Source of the DNA: Pumilibacter intestinalis
Lineage (GTDB): Bacteria; Bacillota; Clostridia; Christensenellales; Pumilibacteraceae
DNA: 64,000 bases
Assembly: GCF_943193005.1 (NCBI RefSeq)
Contig: NZ_CALPCH010000008.1
Location: 1-64,000, forward strand
Direction: 5' to 3'
The notes beneath the pieces were generated by a model. The model was not told the DNA's origin. It saw nothing but the letters and a program-made list of their open reading frames with translations, and ran no database searches. This document shows positions 27,790-37,079 of this stretch, piece by piece. The translations under genes and the position numbers were made by a program. Numbering within the stretch: the first letter of the stretch is position 1; each line of letters opens with the position of its first letter.

Positions 27790-29097
27790 TTGGAAGACGT
27801 AACCGTAATAGGGGCGGGACTTGCGGGGTGCGAAGCGGCTTATAAAATCGCTCAAAGCGGATACAAAGTAAAGCTGATAGAGTGCAAGCCCAAACAATTT
27901 TCGCCCGCACACAAGAGCGAAAATTTTGCGGAGCTCGTTTGCTCCAATTCTCTCAAGTCGGACGAACGCGCCACGGCGGGCGGCTTGCTCAAAGCGGAAA
28001 TGCGCTCCCTCGGCAGTCTGCTCATTAAACTCGCCGAAAGCGCGCGCGTTCCCGCCGGCGGTGCGCTCGCTGTAGACCGCGAAATATTTTCGCATAGCGT
28101 GACAAAGGCGATAAGCGAGCACAAAAACATAAGGATAGTAAACGAAACCGCATCCGATTGGCAGGACGGCGAACTTACCGTTATTGCCACCGGTCCGCTC
28201 ACGGTAGGCGGTTTGGCTTCTTCGCTCGAGCGCAGGCTCGGTTCGTCGCTCTCGTTTTACGACGCCGCCGCACCCATAGTGGACGCGCAGAGCATAGATA
28301 TGAACGAGTGTTTTGCGGCGAGTCGCTACGGAAAGGGCGAAAGCGATTATCTGAATTGCCCGCTCGAAAAACAAGAGTACATTGAATTTTACGAGTCGCT
28401 CATAAGTGCGGAGCGTGCGGAACTGCGCGAGTTCGACAAACGCGACGTGTTCGACGGTTGCATGCCCATAGAGATAATGGCGGAGCGGGGAGTTGACACT
28501 ATGCGTTTCGGTCCGTTGCGCCCGGTGGGCTTTATAAATCCGCGAACCGAAAGGCGGCCGTATGCGGTGGTACAGTTGCGCACCGAAAACGCGCAAAAAA
28601 CGATGTACAATATTGTGGGCTTTCAAACCAACCTCAAGTTTGCCGAGCAAAAGCGAGTGTTCGGAATGATACCCGCGCTTCGCAACGCCGAATTTTTGCG
28701 CTACGGGGTTATGCACCGAAACACTTATATCAACGCGCCGCGCGAGCTTGACCGTTATTCGCGTTTGAATAGATTTACCAACGTGTTTATCGCGGGTCAG
28801 CTCGGCGGAGTGGAGGGCTACGTGGAAAGCATAGCGTCGGGGCTTATGGCGGGTATAAACGTGTCGCGGGTGCTCGGCGGAAAAGAACCGCTTACTTTGC
28901 CGCCCACCACGATTATGGGCGCGTTGTTCGGGTATTTGTGCACGCCCAATGCCGATTTTCAGCCCATGAACGCAAATTTCGGAGTGTTGCCGCCGCTCCA
29001 AACGCATATACGCGATAAGGCGAAACGAAAAGAGGAGTATTGGGATAGGTCGTTGCGCGATTTGGCGGAATTTCAAAAAGAGAATAATTTGATTTGA
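27790..29097 (+). CDS. trmFO: Methylenetetrahydrofolate--tRNA-(uracil-54-C5)-methyltransferase TrmFO
   Basis: Folate- and FAD-dependent formation of ribothymidine at position 54 of tRNA. The 435 residues start EDVTVIGAGLAGCEAAYKIA (FAD-binding) and include FAELVCSNSLKSD, MPIEIMAERGVDTMRFGPL, YAVVQLRTENAQKTMYNIVG and QLGGVEGYVESIASGLMAG. Start is TTG at 27790, with GGAGG (27780-27784) inside the end of topA. TopA followed by TrmFO and HslVU is the standard Bacillota order, though xerC and codY, often nearby, are missing here. Confidence 0.95.
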   Translation: MEDVTVIGAGLAGCEAAYKIAQSGYKVKLIECKPKQFSPAHKSENFAELVCSNSLKSDERATAGGLLKAEMRSLGSLLIKLAESARVPAGGALAVDREIFSHSVTKAISEHKNIRIVNETASDWQDGELTVIATGPLTVGGLASSLERRLGSSLSFYDAAAPIVDAQSIDMNECFAASRYGKGESDYLNCPLEKQEYIEFYESLISAERAELREFDKRDVFDGCMPIEIMAERGVDTMRFGPLRPVGFINPRTERRPYAVVQLRTENAQKTMYNIVGFQTNLKFAEQKRVFGMIPALRNAEFLRYGVMHRNTYINAPRELDRYSRLNRFTNVFIAGQLGGVEGYVESIASGLMAGINVSRVLGGKEPLTLPPTTIMGALFGYLCTPNADFQPMNANFGVLPPLQTHIRDKAKRKEEYWDRSLRDLAEFQKENNLI

Positions 29098-29122
29098 TTT
29101 CTGCGATAATTTGTAGTATAAT
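29094..29122 (+). promoter_or_regulatory. Promoter of the hslV-hslU operon
   Basis: TTGATT (29094-29099, overlapping the trmFO stop) and a perfect TATAAT (29117-29122) with a 17-base spacer, about 60 bases before hslV. Confidence 0.7.
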
Positions 29123-29183
29123 TTATCGAGTGACTTGTTTTACGAATTTTCAACAGGCAAAATAATACGGGAGTTTATTACGT

Positions 29184-29717
29184 ATGGAACTTAGAGGAAC
29201 AACTATAGTGGCCGTAAAAAAAGACGGCAAAACGGTTATAGCGGGCGACGGTCAGGTCACCGCGGGGCAAAGCGTTGTGATGAAATCCAACGCGGTTAAG
29301 GTGCGCAGACTGTACGACGACAAAGTGGTTATCGGCTTTGCGGGTTCGGTTGCCGACGCTTTCACGCTCAGCGAGCGTTTCGAAGGCATGTTGCACAAAT
29401 ACAGCGGCAATCTTATGCGCAGTGCTGTGGAGCTTGCGCAGTTGTGGCGCGGCGATAAAATATTGCGCCAGCTCGAAGCCATGATGATAGTAGCCGACGA
29501 GCGCGACTTGCTCGTTGTGTCGGGCGTGGGCGACGTTATAGAGCCCGAAAACGGAATATGCGCAATAGGAAGCGGCGGCAACTACGCGCTTGCGGCGGCT
29601 CGCGCACTTGCCGCAAATACTAAAATGAGTGCGAAAGATATCGCGGTAGAAGCTATGAAAATAGCCTCTTCGATTTGCATATTCACTAACGGTAATCTCA
29701 CCGTTGAGGAGGTGTAA
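29184..29717 (+). CDS. hslV: ATP-dependent protease peptidase subunit HslV
   Basis: Proteasome-like threonine peptidase. The 177 residues contain [40 protein letters not shown] and [14 protein letters not shown]. The catalytic residue should be the first Thr of TTI, so the four residues MELRG-like extension before it would be removed by processing, as seen in several non-E. coli HslV proteins. It partners HslU, whose gene starts 1 base after its stop. Confidence 0.95.
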   Translation: MELRGTTIVAVKKDGKTVIAGDGQVTAGQSVVMKSNAVKVRRLYDDKVVIGFAGSVADAFTLSERFEGMLHKYSGNLMRSAVELAQLWRGDKILRQLEAMMIVADERDLLVVSGVGDVIEPENGICAIGSGGNYALAAARALAANTKMSAKDIAVEAMKIASSICIFTNGNLTVEEV

Positions 29718-29718
29718 C

Positions 29719-31029
29719 ATGGAACTTTCACCCAAGCAGGTAGTTGCGGAACTCGACAAATACATTATAGGGCAAGCCGACGCGAAGAAAGCGGTTGCCG
29801 TTGCTCTGCGCAACCGTTACCGCAGGAGCATGTTGCCCGACGATATCCGCGAGGAAATAACGCCCAAAAACATAATCATGAAAGGACCTACGGGCGTAGG
29901 CAAAACCGAAATAGCTCGCAGACTCGCAAAGCTCGTTAAAGCTCCGTTTATAAAGGTTGAAGCAACCAAATTCACCGAGGTGGGTTATGTGGGGCGCGAC
30001 GTGGAGTCTATGATACGCGACCTTGCCGAGGTTGCCGTTCGTCTTGTAAAAGAGGAGAAGCTCGCCGAGGTAGAGGTATCGAGCAAAGCCTCCGCTCTGA
30101 AAAAAATCACCGACGCGCTTTACGCAAGCCGCAAAAAGCAACAGTCCGACGTTTCGGAAAGCGTTTTGAGAGCTCAAATAGAGGATGAGCTCAAGTCTGG
30201 CAAACTCGACAACCATATGCTCGAAATCGAAGTTAACGATATGCCCAAGCCCATGGAGATTATGCCGGGTAGCGGCGCGGAAATAAACATAGGCGATATA
30301 TTCGGCAATTTCATGCCTAAAAAGCGCAAAAAACGTAAACTTTCCGTAAAAGAAGCGATGAAGATACTCACGCTCGAGGAAGCCGAAAAGCACATCGATA
30401 TGGACGCGATAAACAGCGAGGGCATAAAGAGAGCGGAACAGCAGGGCGTAATATTCATCGACGAAATAGACAAGATTGCGGGCAAAGGCGCGTCGAGCGG
30501 GCCGGACGTATCGCGCGAAGGCGTTCAGCGCGATATACTGCCCATAGTGGAGGGTTGCACCGTAATGACCAAATACGGCGCGCTCAAGACCGACTACATT
30601 TTGTTTATAGCATCGGGCGCGTTCCATGTAAGCGCGATAAGCGACCTAATCCCCGAGTTTCAGGGGCGTTTCCCCGTGTGCGTGGAGCTTAACAGCCTTA
30701 CCGCAGACGATTTCGTGCGCATACTCACCGAAACCGAAAACGCCATTACGCGGCAATACGCGGCAATGCTCGGCGTGGATAACATAAATCTTTCGTTTAA
30801 CGACGAAGCGATACGCATGATTTCCGAGGTTGCGGTAGACGACAACAACGTGAAAGAAGATATCGGCGCACGCAGGTTGCACACCATAATGGAAAGTTTG
30901 CTCGAAGACCTCAGCTTCAACGCGTCGGGTGACCACCCCACGGTGGACGTGAAAATAGACAAAAAATACGTTGAAGAACACCTCGGTGACAGAGTGCGCC
31001 GCCACAATCTCAAAAAATACATTCTTTAA
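29719..31029 (+). CDS. hslU: ATP-dependent protease ATPase subunit HslU
   Basis: AAA+ unfoldase feeding HslV. The 436 residues have [20 protein letters not shown], Walker [16 protein letters not shown], the [16 protein letters not shown] stretch, a helical I-domain (about 110-230) and Walker [11 protein letters not shown]. The C-terminal tail LKKYIL inserts into HslV. The ATG at 29719 follows GAGGAGG (29706-29712). Confidence 0.97.
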   Translation: MELSPKQVVAELDKYIIGQADAKKAVAVALRNRYRRSMLPDDIREEITPKNIIMKGPTGVGKTEIARRLAKLVKAPFIKVEATKFTEVGYVGRDVESMIRDLAEVAVRLVKEEKLAEVEVSSKASALKKITDALYASRKKQQSDVSESVLRAQIEDELKSGKLDNHMLEIEVNDMPKPMEIMPGSGAEINIGDIFGNFMPKKRKKRKLSVKEAMKILTLEEAEKHIDMDAINSEGIKRAEQQGVIFIDEIDKIAGKGASSGPDVSREGVQRDILPIVEGCTVMTKYGALKTDYILFIASGAFHVSAISDLIPEFQGRFPVCVELNSLTADDFVRILTETENAITRQYAAMLGVDNINLSFNDEAIRMISEVAVDDNNVKEDIGARRLHTIMESLLEDLSFNASGDHPTVDVKIDKKYVEEHLGDRVRRHNLKKYIL

Positions 31030-31039
31030 GCAGGTAACA

Positions 31040-32293
31040 ATGATAAACATTCCGAGAGGCACAAAAGACGTACTGCCGAGCGAGAGTTACAAGTGGCAAC
31101 AGGCGGAAGCTCTCGCCCGTAAGGTTTGTTCGCTTTACAACGTGCGCGAAATTCGCACTCCGGCATTTGAACACACCGAACTTTTCTTGCGCTCTATCGG
31201 CGACGATACCGACGTTGTGGGCAAAGAAATGTACACGTTCGAGGATAAGGGCGGGCGCAGTATAACGCTTAAGCCCGAGGAGACTGCGCCCGTTGCCCGC
31301 AGTTACGTGGAAAACTCGCTTGAGAGCGAAACTCTTCCGCTCAAAATGTTTTACTTTTCGCCCGTGTTTCGCTACGAGCGCCCCGCGGCGGGCAGACTGC
31401 GCGAGCACCATCAGTTCGGAGTGGAGTTTTACGGCGGCGCAGGTGCGGAATACGATTTCGAGGTTATCTCGCTTGCGTACGATTTTCTCACCCGTTTCGG
31501 CATTACCTCGCTCGGCTTGCGCATAAACAGCATAGGCTGTCCCGATTGCCGCAAGGCGTACAACAAGGCTCTCAGAGAATTTGCGGCGGCTCACAAAAGC
31601 GAGCTTTGCGAAACCTGTCACACGCGGCTTGAAACAAATCCTTTGCGCATACTCGACTGCAAAGTTCCGAGTTGCAAAGAGATAGTTGCGGGTGCGCCGA
31701 GCATACTCGACTATATTTGCGACGACTGCAAAGCGCACATGGAAAGGCTGAAAACGCTTTTGACCGCGGCGAATATTCCCTTCGAGGTGGACTCGGGGAT
31801 AGTGCGCGGACTGGACTATTACACAAAGACGGTTTTCGAATTCGTGACCGACGCGCTCGGTGCGCAAGGCACCGTTTGCGGCGGAGGCAGATACGACGGA
31901 CTTGTGGAGTCGGTGGGCGGAAAGCCTACGCCGTGCGTGGGTTTCGGCATGGGACTCGAGCGGCTCATACTGCTAAAAGAGGCAATCGGTTCGCCCTTTG
32001 CTCCCGCCGAGCGCGTGAAAGTAATGGTGATAAACCAATCGCCGGAATATGCCGACGACGCGATATCGCTAACCGTGCGTTTGCGCCGTGCGGGCGTGCG
32101 AGCGGATTGCGACAACACGGGCAGGAGTTTGAAAGCGCAATTTAAGTTTGCGGACAAGCAATGCGCCGAATACGTTGCCGTAATAGGCGAGAGCGAAAAA
32201 AAGTCGGGAACTTACACGGTAAAGAGATTGAGCGACGGCAGTGCGGAAACTTGCCCCGCCGACAGGATAACGGAATATTTTTCGGGCAGGTAG
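31040..32293 (+). CDS. hisS: Histidyl-tRNA synthetase
   Basis: Class II synthetase, 417 residues. It shows IPRGTKDVLPSESYKW at the N-terminus, motif 2 FSPVFRYERPAAGRLREHHQ, the histidine-specific GLDYYTKTVFEFV and motif 3 VGFGMGLERLILL. The anticodon-binding domain starts near VKVMVINQSPEY. The weak AAGCAGG at 31028-31034 precedes the ATG at 31040. It is co-directional with hslVU, 10 bases after hslU. Confidence 0.96.
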   Translation: MINIPRGTKDVLPSESYKWQQAEALARKVCSLYNVREIRTPAFEHTELFLRSIGDDTDVVGKEMYTFEDKGGRSITLKPEETAPVARSYVENSLESETLPLKMFYFSPVFRYERPAAGRLREHHQFGVEFYGGAGAEYDFEVISLAYDFLTRFGITSLGLRINSIGCPDCRKAYNKALREFAAAHKSELCETCHTRLETNPLRILDCKVPSCKEIVAGAPSILDYICDDCKAHMERLKTLLTAANIPFEVDSGIVRGLDYYTKTVFEFVTDALGAQGTVCGGGRYDGLVESVGGKPTPCVGFGMGLERLILLKEAIGSPFAPAERVKVMVINQSPEYADDAISLTVRLRRAGVRADCDNTGRSLKAQFKFADKQCAEYVAVIGESEKKSGTYTVKRLSDGSAETCPADRITEYFSGR

Positions 32294-32298
32294 AAACA

Positions 32299-32976
32299 AT
32301 GCTCGAAAGCCATGACAGAACGGTAAAACTAATAGGAAACGACGGGCTTGCAAAACTCGCCGCGTCGTCTGTGCTCGTAGTGGGGCTTGGAGGCGTGGGC
32401 GGTTGCGTGTTCGAAATGCTCGCCCGCGCGGGAATAGGGAAAATCACGGCTGTTGACGGCGACGTTTTCGAAATAACCAATCTCAATCGCCAGATACTCA
32501 GCACCGTAGCCAATGCGGGTACGCCAAAAGCGATTGCCGCGGCAAAGCGTGCCGAGGAGATTGCGCCGCACTGCGTTGTGAACGCAATGTTCATGCGCTA
32601 CTGCGAGCAAACGGCGGACGAAATATTTTCGGAGCGCTACGACTACGTTGCCGACTGCATAGACAGCGTTGCCGACAAAACTGATTTGATAGTTCGTTGC
32701 AACAAAGAAAACGTGCCCGTAATATCGGCTATGGGGTCGGGAAACAGGCTTAAACCGCGCTTTACGGTTACCGACGTGTTTTCATCCTCGGGCGACGGGC
32801 TCGCAAGAGTTATGCGCAAACGGCTCAGAGAAGCGGGAATAAAATCGCTTGCTGTTGTTTGCGATACGGAGTTGCCGCTAAAGCGCGACGGAACTCCCGG
32901 TACGGTGAGTTACGCGCCCAATATGTCGGGTTGCGTTATGACGCAACATATCGTAACGGAGCTGTTATGCAAATAA
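32299..32976 (+). CDS. tcdA: tRNA threonylcarbamoyladenosine dehydratase TcdA-like (ThiF/E1 family)
   Basis: ATP-dependent cyclisation of t6A to ct6A at tRNA position 37. The 225 residues have VLVVGLGGVGGCVFEMLARAG (nucleotide binding), the E1-type DGDVFEITNLNRQ, YVADCIDSVADKTDLI, and the SYAPNMSG motif near the end that marks the TcdA/YgdL subgroup. It starts 5 bases after hisS and overlaps the next gene. Other ThiF-family functions are possible but less likely. Confidence 0.88.
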   Translation: MLESHDRTVKLIGNDGLAKLAASSVLVVGLGGVGGCVFEMLARAGIGKITAVDGDVFEITNLNRQILSTVANAGTPKAIAAAKRAEEIAPHCVVNAMFMRYCEQTADEIFSERYDYVADCIDSVADKTDLIVRCNKENVPVISAMGSGNRLKPRFTVTDVFSSSGDGLARVMRKRLREAGIKSLAVVCDTELPLKRDGTPGTVSYAPNMSGCVMTQHIVTELLCK

Positions 32977-33392
32977 CCGAAAGTTGCGAGGTGTGCTCGC
33001 GCAAAGGCAAACTATATTACGTTAAACTCGTTAAGAACGCCAAATGCGACGGATGCAAGGCTTGCGGGTTCGGGCGCAAAAATTACCTCGTAATGCCCGC
33101 GCTCTCTCAAATAGATTGCGCTGTAGGCGACCGCGTTGAAATATCCATGCCCGAGCGGCGCGTAAAAGGTTCGTACGTTTATTTGTATTTACTGCCGTTG
33201 ATACTTACGTTTATAGGCATAATGATACCGTTCGGGCACGGCGAAGCGTGGATGCTCATGGGCGGCGCGATAGGACTTGCGGCGAGCGTGCCCGCGGTGT
33301 ATTTAATAGAGCTTGCGTTCAGGCGCAAAAAAAAGTATCTTCCCGTAATTTTAAGAAAAATATCCGAAACAAAGGAGACAGATAATGATTGA
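32967..33392 (+). CDS. RseC/MucC-like membrane protein with a Cys cluster
   Basis: A 141-residue protein resembling SoxR-reducing system protein RseC. The cytoplasmic N-terminal domain has cysteines at CEVC, then [13 protein letters not shown], then one in [15 protein letters not shown], followed by two membrane segments (about residues 68-86 and 92-112) and a basic tail. In the RseC family the cysteines may bind an Fe-S cluster linked to Rnf-type electron transport; the role here is unproven. The start ATG overlaps the tcdA stop by 10 bases, and the stop overlaps glyA. Confidence 0.78.
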   Translation: MQITESCEVCSRKGKLYYVKLVKNAKCDGCKACGFGRKNYLVMPALSQIDCAVGDRVEISMPERRVKGSYVYLYLLPLILTFIGIMIPFGHGEAWMLMGGAIGLAASVPAVYLIELAFRRKKKYLPVILRKISETKETDND

Positions 33393-34641
33393 TTTGAAAC
33401 TTATTTCTTCGGTAGACCCCGAAACCGCCGCGGCTATGGGGCGCGAACTCAAACGCCAGCGCGACAATATCGAGCTTATAGCGAGCGAAAATTTCGTTTC
33501 GCCCGCGGTTATGGCGGCGGTAGGTTCGCACCTTACCAACAAATACGCCGAGGGTTACAGCGGAAAACGCTATTACGGCGGTTGCGTGCACGTAGACGAA
33601 GTGGAAGACCTTGCGATAGAGCGTGCCAAAAAGCTGTTCGGATGCAATTTCGCAAACGTACAGCCGCATAGCGGAGCAAACGCCAACCTTGCCGTTTATT
33701 TCGCTTTGCTCGAGGTGGGTGATACCGTTCTCGGCATGAACCTCGCGCACGGCGGACACCTTACTCACGGAAGCCCCGTAAACTTTTCGGGCAAGAACTA
33801 CAATATCGTGCCTTACGGCGTGAGCGACGAAACCGAAACCATAGATTACGACGCGCTTGAAAAGCTTGCGAAGGAAAAGAAGCCCAAAATGATTATAGCG
33901 GGCGCGAGCGCGTATTCGAGGGTAATAGATTTCAAGCGTTTCCGTGAAATCGCAGACAGCGTTGGCGCATATCTCATGGTAGACGTGGCGCACATAGCGG
34001 GCTTGATTGTAACCGGCAATCATCCGTCGCCCTTTCCTTACGCGCACGTAGTTACCACTACTACGCATAAAACTTTGCGCGGACCGCGCGGCGGCATGAT
34101 AATGTGCAACGACGAAGAAATCGCCAAGAAGATTAACAAAGCCGTTTTCCCCGGAACGCAGGGCGGACCTTTGATGCACGTTATAGCGGGCAAAGCCGTT
34201 GCTTTGCGCGAAGCCATGACTCCCGAGTTTAAGACGTATCAAACCAAAGTAAAAGAAAACGCCGCGATTATGGCGGCAGAGTTCGTTAAAGAGGGCATAA
34301 GCCTTGTTTCGGGCGGCACCGACAATCATCTCATGCTTTTGAAACTTGCCGAGCACAATACGACCGGCAAAGAAATAGAAGCGCTACTCGACTGTTGCCG
34401 CATAACGGTAAACAAAAACACCATACCCAACGACCCGCAGTCGCCGTTTATTACGAGCGGTATACGCATAGGCACGCCGAGCGTAACCACTCGCGGCATG
34501 GGCGCAACCGAAATGAAAACCATAGCTTGCCTAATTTCGCGCGTTATAAAGGAAAAAGACGCGGCGATTGCCGAAGTTACCGCGGCGGTTGCCGAACTTA
34601 CCGAAAAGTTCCCCTTATACGCAGACTGCGTGGCGGAATAA
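33385..34641 (+). CDS. glyA: Serine hydroxymethyltransferase
   Basis: PLP-dependent conversion of serine and THF to glycine and methylene-THF. The 418 residues include [51 protein letters not shown] and the PLP-lysine site [23 protein letters not shown] lies before the ATG. It is the last gene of the hslV-to-glyA run and ends at a dyad that could be its terminator. Confidence 0.97.
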   Translation: MIDLKLISSVDPETAAAMGRELKRQRDNIELIASENFVSPAVMAAVGSHLTNKYAEGYSGKRYYGGCVHVDEVEDLAIERAKKLFGCNFANVQPHSGANANLAVYFALLEVGDTVLGMNLAHGGHLTHGSPVNFSGKNYNIVPYGVSDETETIDYDALEKLAKEKKPKMIIAGASAYSRVIDFKRFREIADSVGAYLMVDVAHIAGLIVTGNHPSPFPYAHVVTTTTHKTLRGPRGGMIMCNDEEIAKKINKAVFPGTQGGPLMHVIAGKAVALREAMTPEFKTYQTKVKENAAIMAAEFVKEGISLVSGGTDNHLMLLKLAEHNTTGKEIEALLDCCRITVNKNTIPNDPQSPFITSGIRIGTPSVTTRGMGATEMKTIACLISRVIKEKDAAIAEVTAAVAELTEKFPLYADCVAE

Positions 34642-34667
34642 AAGCCGCATGAATAATTTAACACACA

Positions 34668-34694
34668 AATCCCTACTTATTTAGTAGGGATTTT
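34668..34694 (+). terminator. Perfect dyad: glyA terminator and possible Rrf2/IscR operator
   Basis: AATCCCTACT and AGTAGGGATT are perfectly complementary (10 pairs, loop TATTT), followed by TTCTT, so it can act as an intrinsic terminator for glyA. It ends only 3 bases before the -35 box of the rrf2-iscS-iscU promoter. Its core ACT-N5-AGT with outer CCC/GGG resembles IscR type 1 sites, so it may also bind the Rrf2 protein encoded next. Confidence 0.65.
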
Positions 34695-34695
34695 C

Positions 34696-34724
34696 TTGAC
34701 TTATCCGAAAATATGTGCTATACT
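34696..34724 (+). promoter_or_regulatory. Promoter of the rrf2-iscS-iscU operon
   Basis: TTGACT (34696-34701) and TATACT (34719-34724), spacer 17, about 28 bases before the rrf2 ATG. Confidence 0.78.
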
Positions 34725-34751
34725 TTTTACGGCATTAAACGGGAGGAGTAT

Positions 34752-35153
34752 ATGAAACTTTCCACAACCGCTACTTACGGACTGCGTATTTGTTTTTTGT
34801 TGGCTGTTGCCGATAAAATGCTTTCTTTGAGTTCGCTCGTAGAACAAACCGATTTAAGCGAAAAATATCTCGAGCAAATACTCGGAAAACTGCGCAAAAA
34901 CGGTATAGTGAGCGCAAAGCGAGGAATAAGCGGCGGATATTATCTCACGAAGCCGGCAAAAGATATAAGCGTGCGCGGCGTTTTGGATGCTCTTAATAGC
35001 GGCTTTGAATTTGCCGATTGCGCCGCGGGTGATTGCTCCGACTTGTATTGCCCGAATAAATTGCTTTTCAGACGGATATATTCCGCCGTGAACGAAATAG
35101 TTACGACGACAACGCTGGAGGATATGATAAATGATTACAAATGCACTAAATAG
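34752..35153 (+). CDS. Rrf2/IscR-family transcriptional regulator
   Basis: A 133-residue winged-helix protein. The DNA-binding part spans residues 1-68 (KLSTTATYGLRI, SLSSLVEQTDLSEKYLEQIL, KRGISGGYYLTKP). Cys90, Cys95 and Cys100 in the loop after the dimerisation helix match the three cysteines that hold an Fe-S cluster in IscR. Its place in front of iscS-iscU argues for feedback control of Fe-S assembly by cluster status. GGGAGGAG precedes the ATG at 34752. The end overlaps iscS by 23 bases. Confidence 0.92.
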   Translation: MKLSTTATYGLRICFLLAVADKMLSLSSLVEQTDLSEKYLEQILGKLRKNGIVSAKRGISGGYYLTKPAKDISVRGVLDALNSGFEFADCAAGDCSDLYCPNKLLFRRIYSAVNEIVTTTTLEDMINDYKCTK

Positions 35154-36333
35154 GAAGATTTATCTCGACCATTCGGCAACAACACCGCTCGACGAAAGAG
35201 TGTTTTGCGAAATGAAACCGTGGTTTACGGAAAAGTTCGGAAACGCCAACTCCATTCATTCGTTCGGCGCCGACGCCGCTTTGGCAGTGGATACGGCAAG
35301 GAGAAAGATAGCCGAACTGTTGGGTGCAAAGCCTACCGAGATATATTTTACGTCGGGCGGCACCGAAGCCGACAACTGGGCAATTAAGGGCATGGCGGAA
35401 GCGAAGCGCGACAAAGGGAAGCACATTATAGTCAGCAGTATAGAACATGCGGCAATTATGTCGGCATGCAAACAACTGTCTGCCAAAGGGTATGAAATCA
35501 CATATTTGCCCGTAAATTCAAAAGGACTTGTTGCTCCGCAAGACTTACTGTCCGCAATACGGAACGATACGGTGATGGTTTCGGTAATGCTTGCAAACAA
35601 CGAGGTTGGAACTATACAGCCCATAAAAGAGTTGTGCGAAATTGCGCACGGCAAAGGCGTGCTTTTTCATACCGACGCCGTGCAAGCCGTAGGCAGTATT
35701 CCTGTGTCGGTAAAAGAACTCGGCGTAGACATGCTCTCGCTTTCGGCTCATAAGTTTTACGGACCTAAGGGAATAGGTGCGCTTTATATAAAAAGCGGAG
35801 TAAAACCCGATAAACTGCTTGTGGGCGGACATCAGGAACGCACCATGCGCGGAGGAACAACCAATGTGCCCGCCGTAGTAGGCATGGCAAAAGCTCTCGA
35901 AATCGCTACGGGCGAACTGAAAAAAAATTCCGAATACGTAAAAGGGTTGCGCGACCGCTTTGTGAAACTCGTAGAAGAAAGAATTCCGCACGTTATTTAT
36001 AACGGCGACGGGAAAGAAAGACTTCCGCAAAATGCAAATTTTTCGTTTGAATTCATAGAGGGCGAAGCGTTACTGCTTAATCTCGATTTGTGCGGCATAG
36101 CGTGTTCTTCGGGTTCCGCCTGTTCTTCGGGTTCGCTCGAGCCGTCGCACGTTTTGCTTGCCATGGGAATAAATCCGGAAACCGCGCACGGCAGTATTCG
36201 GTTTTCGTTCGGCAAAGACAATACACGGGATGAAGTGGATTACGTAGTGGAAAAACTTGTTGAAAACGTAAACAAACTTCGCGCTATCTCGCCGCTGTTT
36301 GCCATGTTTAACGAAGGAGTGAAAAATGTATAA
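35131..36333 (+). CDS. iscS: Cysteine desulfurase (IscS/NifS type)
   Basis: PLP enzyme that removes sulfur from cysteine for Fe-S clusters and tRNA thiolation. The 400 residues include IYLDHSATTPLDERV, FTSGGTEADNWAIKG, HTDAVQAVGSIPVSV and the PLP lysine in SAHKFYGPKGIGALY. The catalytic cysteine lies in the flexible loop GSACSSGSLEPSHVL, typical of group I enzymes. The start lies within rrf2 and the stop overlaps iscU, so the three genes are translationally coupled. Confidence 0.95.
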   Translation: MITNALNRKIYLDHSATTPLDERVFCEMKPWFTEKFGNANSIHSFGADAALAVDTARRKIAELLGAKPTEIYFTSGGTEADNWAIKGMAEAKRDKGKHIIVSSIEHAAIMSACKQLSAKGYEITYLPVNSKGLVAPQDLLSAIRNDTVMVSVMLANNEVGTIQPIKELCEIAHGKGVLFHTDAVQAVGSIPVSVKELGVDMLSLSAHKFYGPKGIGALYIKSGVKPDKLLVGGHQERTMRGGTTNVPAVVGMAKALEIATGELKKNSEYVKGLRDRFVKLVEERIPHVIYNGDGKERLPQNANFSFEFIEGEALLLNLDLCGIACSSGSACSSGSLEPSHVLLAMGINPETAHGSIRFSFGKDNTRDEVDYVVEKLVENVNKLRAISPLFAMFNEGVKNV

Positions 36334-36709
36334 CGAAAAAGTAATGAAAGAATTTTCTTCTCCGCGCAATGCCGGTGAACTTTCGGATGCTAATGCGGTG
36401 GGGCAAGTGGGTAATGCTTCTTGCGGAGATATAATGAAAATATTCATGAAGATTAACGACGATAACGTTATAGAAGACGTAAGTTTTCAAACTTTCGGGT
36501 GTGCGGCGGCAATAGCCACGTCGTCGGTTGCAACCGAAATGATAAAGGGTAAAACCGTGAATGAAGCTCTTTCAATAACAAACGCGCAAGTTGTTGAAGA
36601 GTTGGGCGGATTGCCTGCGCAAAAATTGCATTGTTCGGTTTTGGCGGAAGAGGCAATAAAAGCGGCAATAAACGATTATCTCAAAAAGCGCGTGGGCAAA
36701 AACGCATAA
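36326..36709 (+). CDS. iscU: Fe-S cluster assembly scaffold (IscU/NifU N-terminal type)
   Basis: Scaffold on which [2Fe-2S] clusters are built from sulfur supplied by IscS. The 127 residues have Cys33 (ASCGD), Cys59 (FGCAAA) and Cys103 preceded by His102 (KLHCSVLA), the complete ligand set. Asp35 after the first cysteine is also conserved. There is no C-terminal NifU extension. It closes the rrf2-iscS-iscU operon; hscA, hscB and fdx are absent, as usual in clostridia. Confidence 0.94.
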   Translation: MYNEKVMKEFSSPRNAGELSDANAVGQVGNASCGDIMKIFMKINDDNVIEDVSFQTFGCAAAIATSSVATEMIKGKTVNEALSITNAQVVEELGGLPAQKLHCSVLAEEAIKAAINDYLKKRVGKNA

Positions 36710-36770
36710 TTTCATACTGTATAAAAAGCGGCTTTACTGCTTATAATACCTCTAACGGAGGTGAATACGC

Positions 36771-36953
36771 ATGAAAAATTCCATGTTTGTGGGATTGGCT
36801 ATCGGCATGGTTGCCGGCGCGTGCCTTGCAAGCAACAGCAAGAAAACGCGTCAGGCGGTTACCGATGCGCAAGACCAAATAAAGAGCAAACTTTGCCCTC
36901 GGCAGGATGAATTCCAAAACTGCGAGTGCGGACAGAGCGAAAACGGATTTTAA
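36771..36953 (+). CDS. Small membrane-anchored protein (YtxH-like)
   Basis: A 60-residue protein with one N-terminal hydrophobic stretch (FVGLAIGMVAGACLAS, about residues 6-21) followed by a polar, charged tail ending in a Cys-containing stretch (LCPRQDEFQNCECGQ). The layout resembles small YtxH-type envelope proteins, but no function can be assigned. ACGGAGG stands 8-10 bases before the ATG, and a terminator follows 18 bases after the stop, so it looks like a real single gene. A TATAAT-like box lies near 36742 without a good -35. Confidence 0.65.
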   Translation: MKNSMFVGLAIGMVAGACLASNSKKTRQAVTDAQDQIKSKLCPRQDEFQNCECGQSENGF

Positions 36954-36971
36954 TCCACACAATTATAAAAG

Positions 36972-36994
36972 GCGGACAAAATAGTCCGCTTTTT
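36972..36994 (+). terminator. Terminator of the small membrane protein gene
   Basis: GCGGAC (36972-36977) and GTCCGC (36984-36989) with loop AAAATA, preceded by A-rich and followed by T-rich sequence (TTTTTG). Confidence 0.8.
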
Positions 36995-36997
36995 GTT

Positions 36998-37026
36998 TTG
37001 CTTTTTGCGTTTCGTTGTGTTATACT
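36998..37026 (+). promoter_or_regulatory. Promoter of ruvX
   Basis: TTGCTT (36998-37003) and TATACT (37021-37026), spacing 17, about 54 bases before the ruvX ATG. Confidence 0.6.
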
Positions 37027-37079
37027 ATAAGTGAAAAAACTTGCTCGCAAGAGTTTTCGCAACATAACGAGGATAAACA

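Noticed and set aside
25720-29076. Minus-strand open frame of 1118 codons across topA and trmFO
   Set aside because: It runs antisense through two well-recognised genes, has no ribosome-binding site and reads as compositionally odd His/Arg/Tyr-rich sequence: a shadow caused by codon bias.
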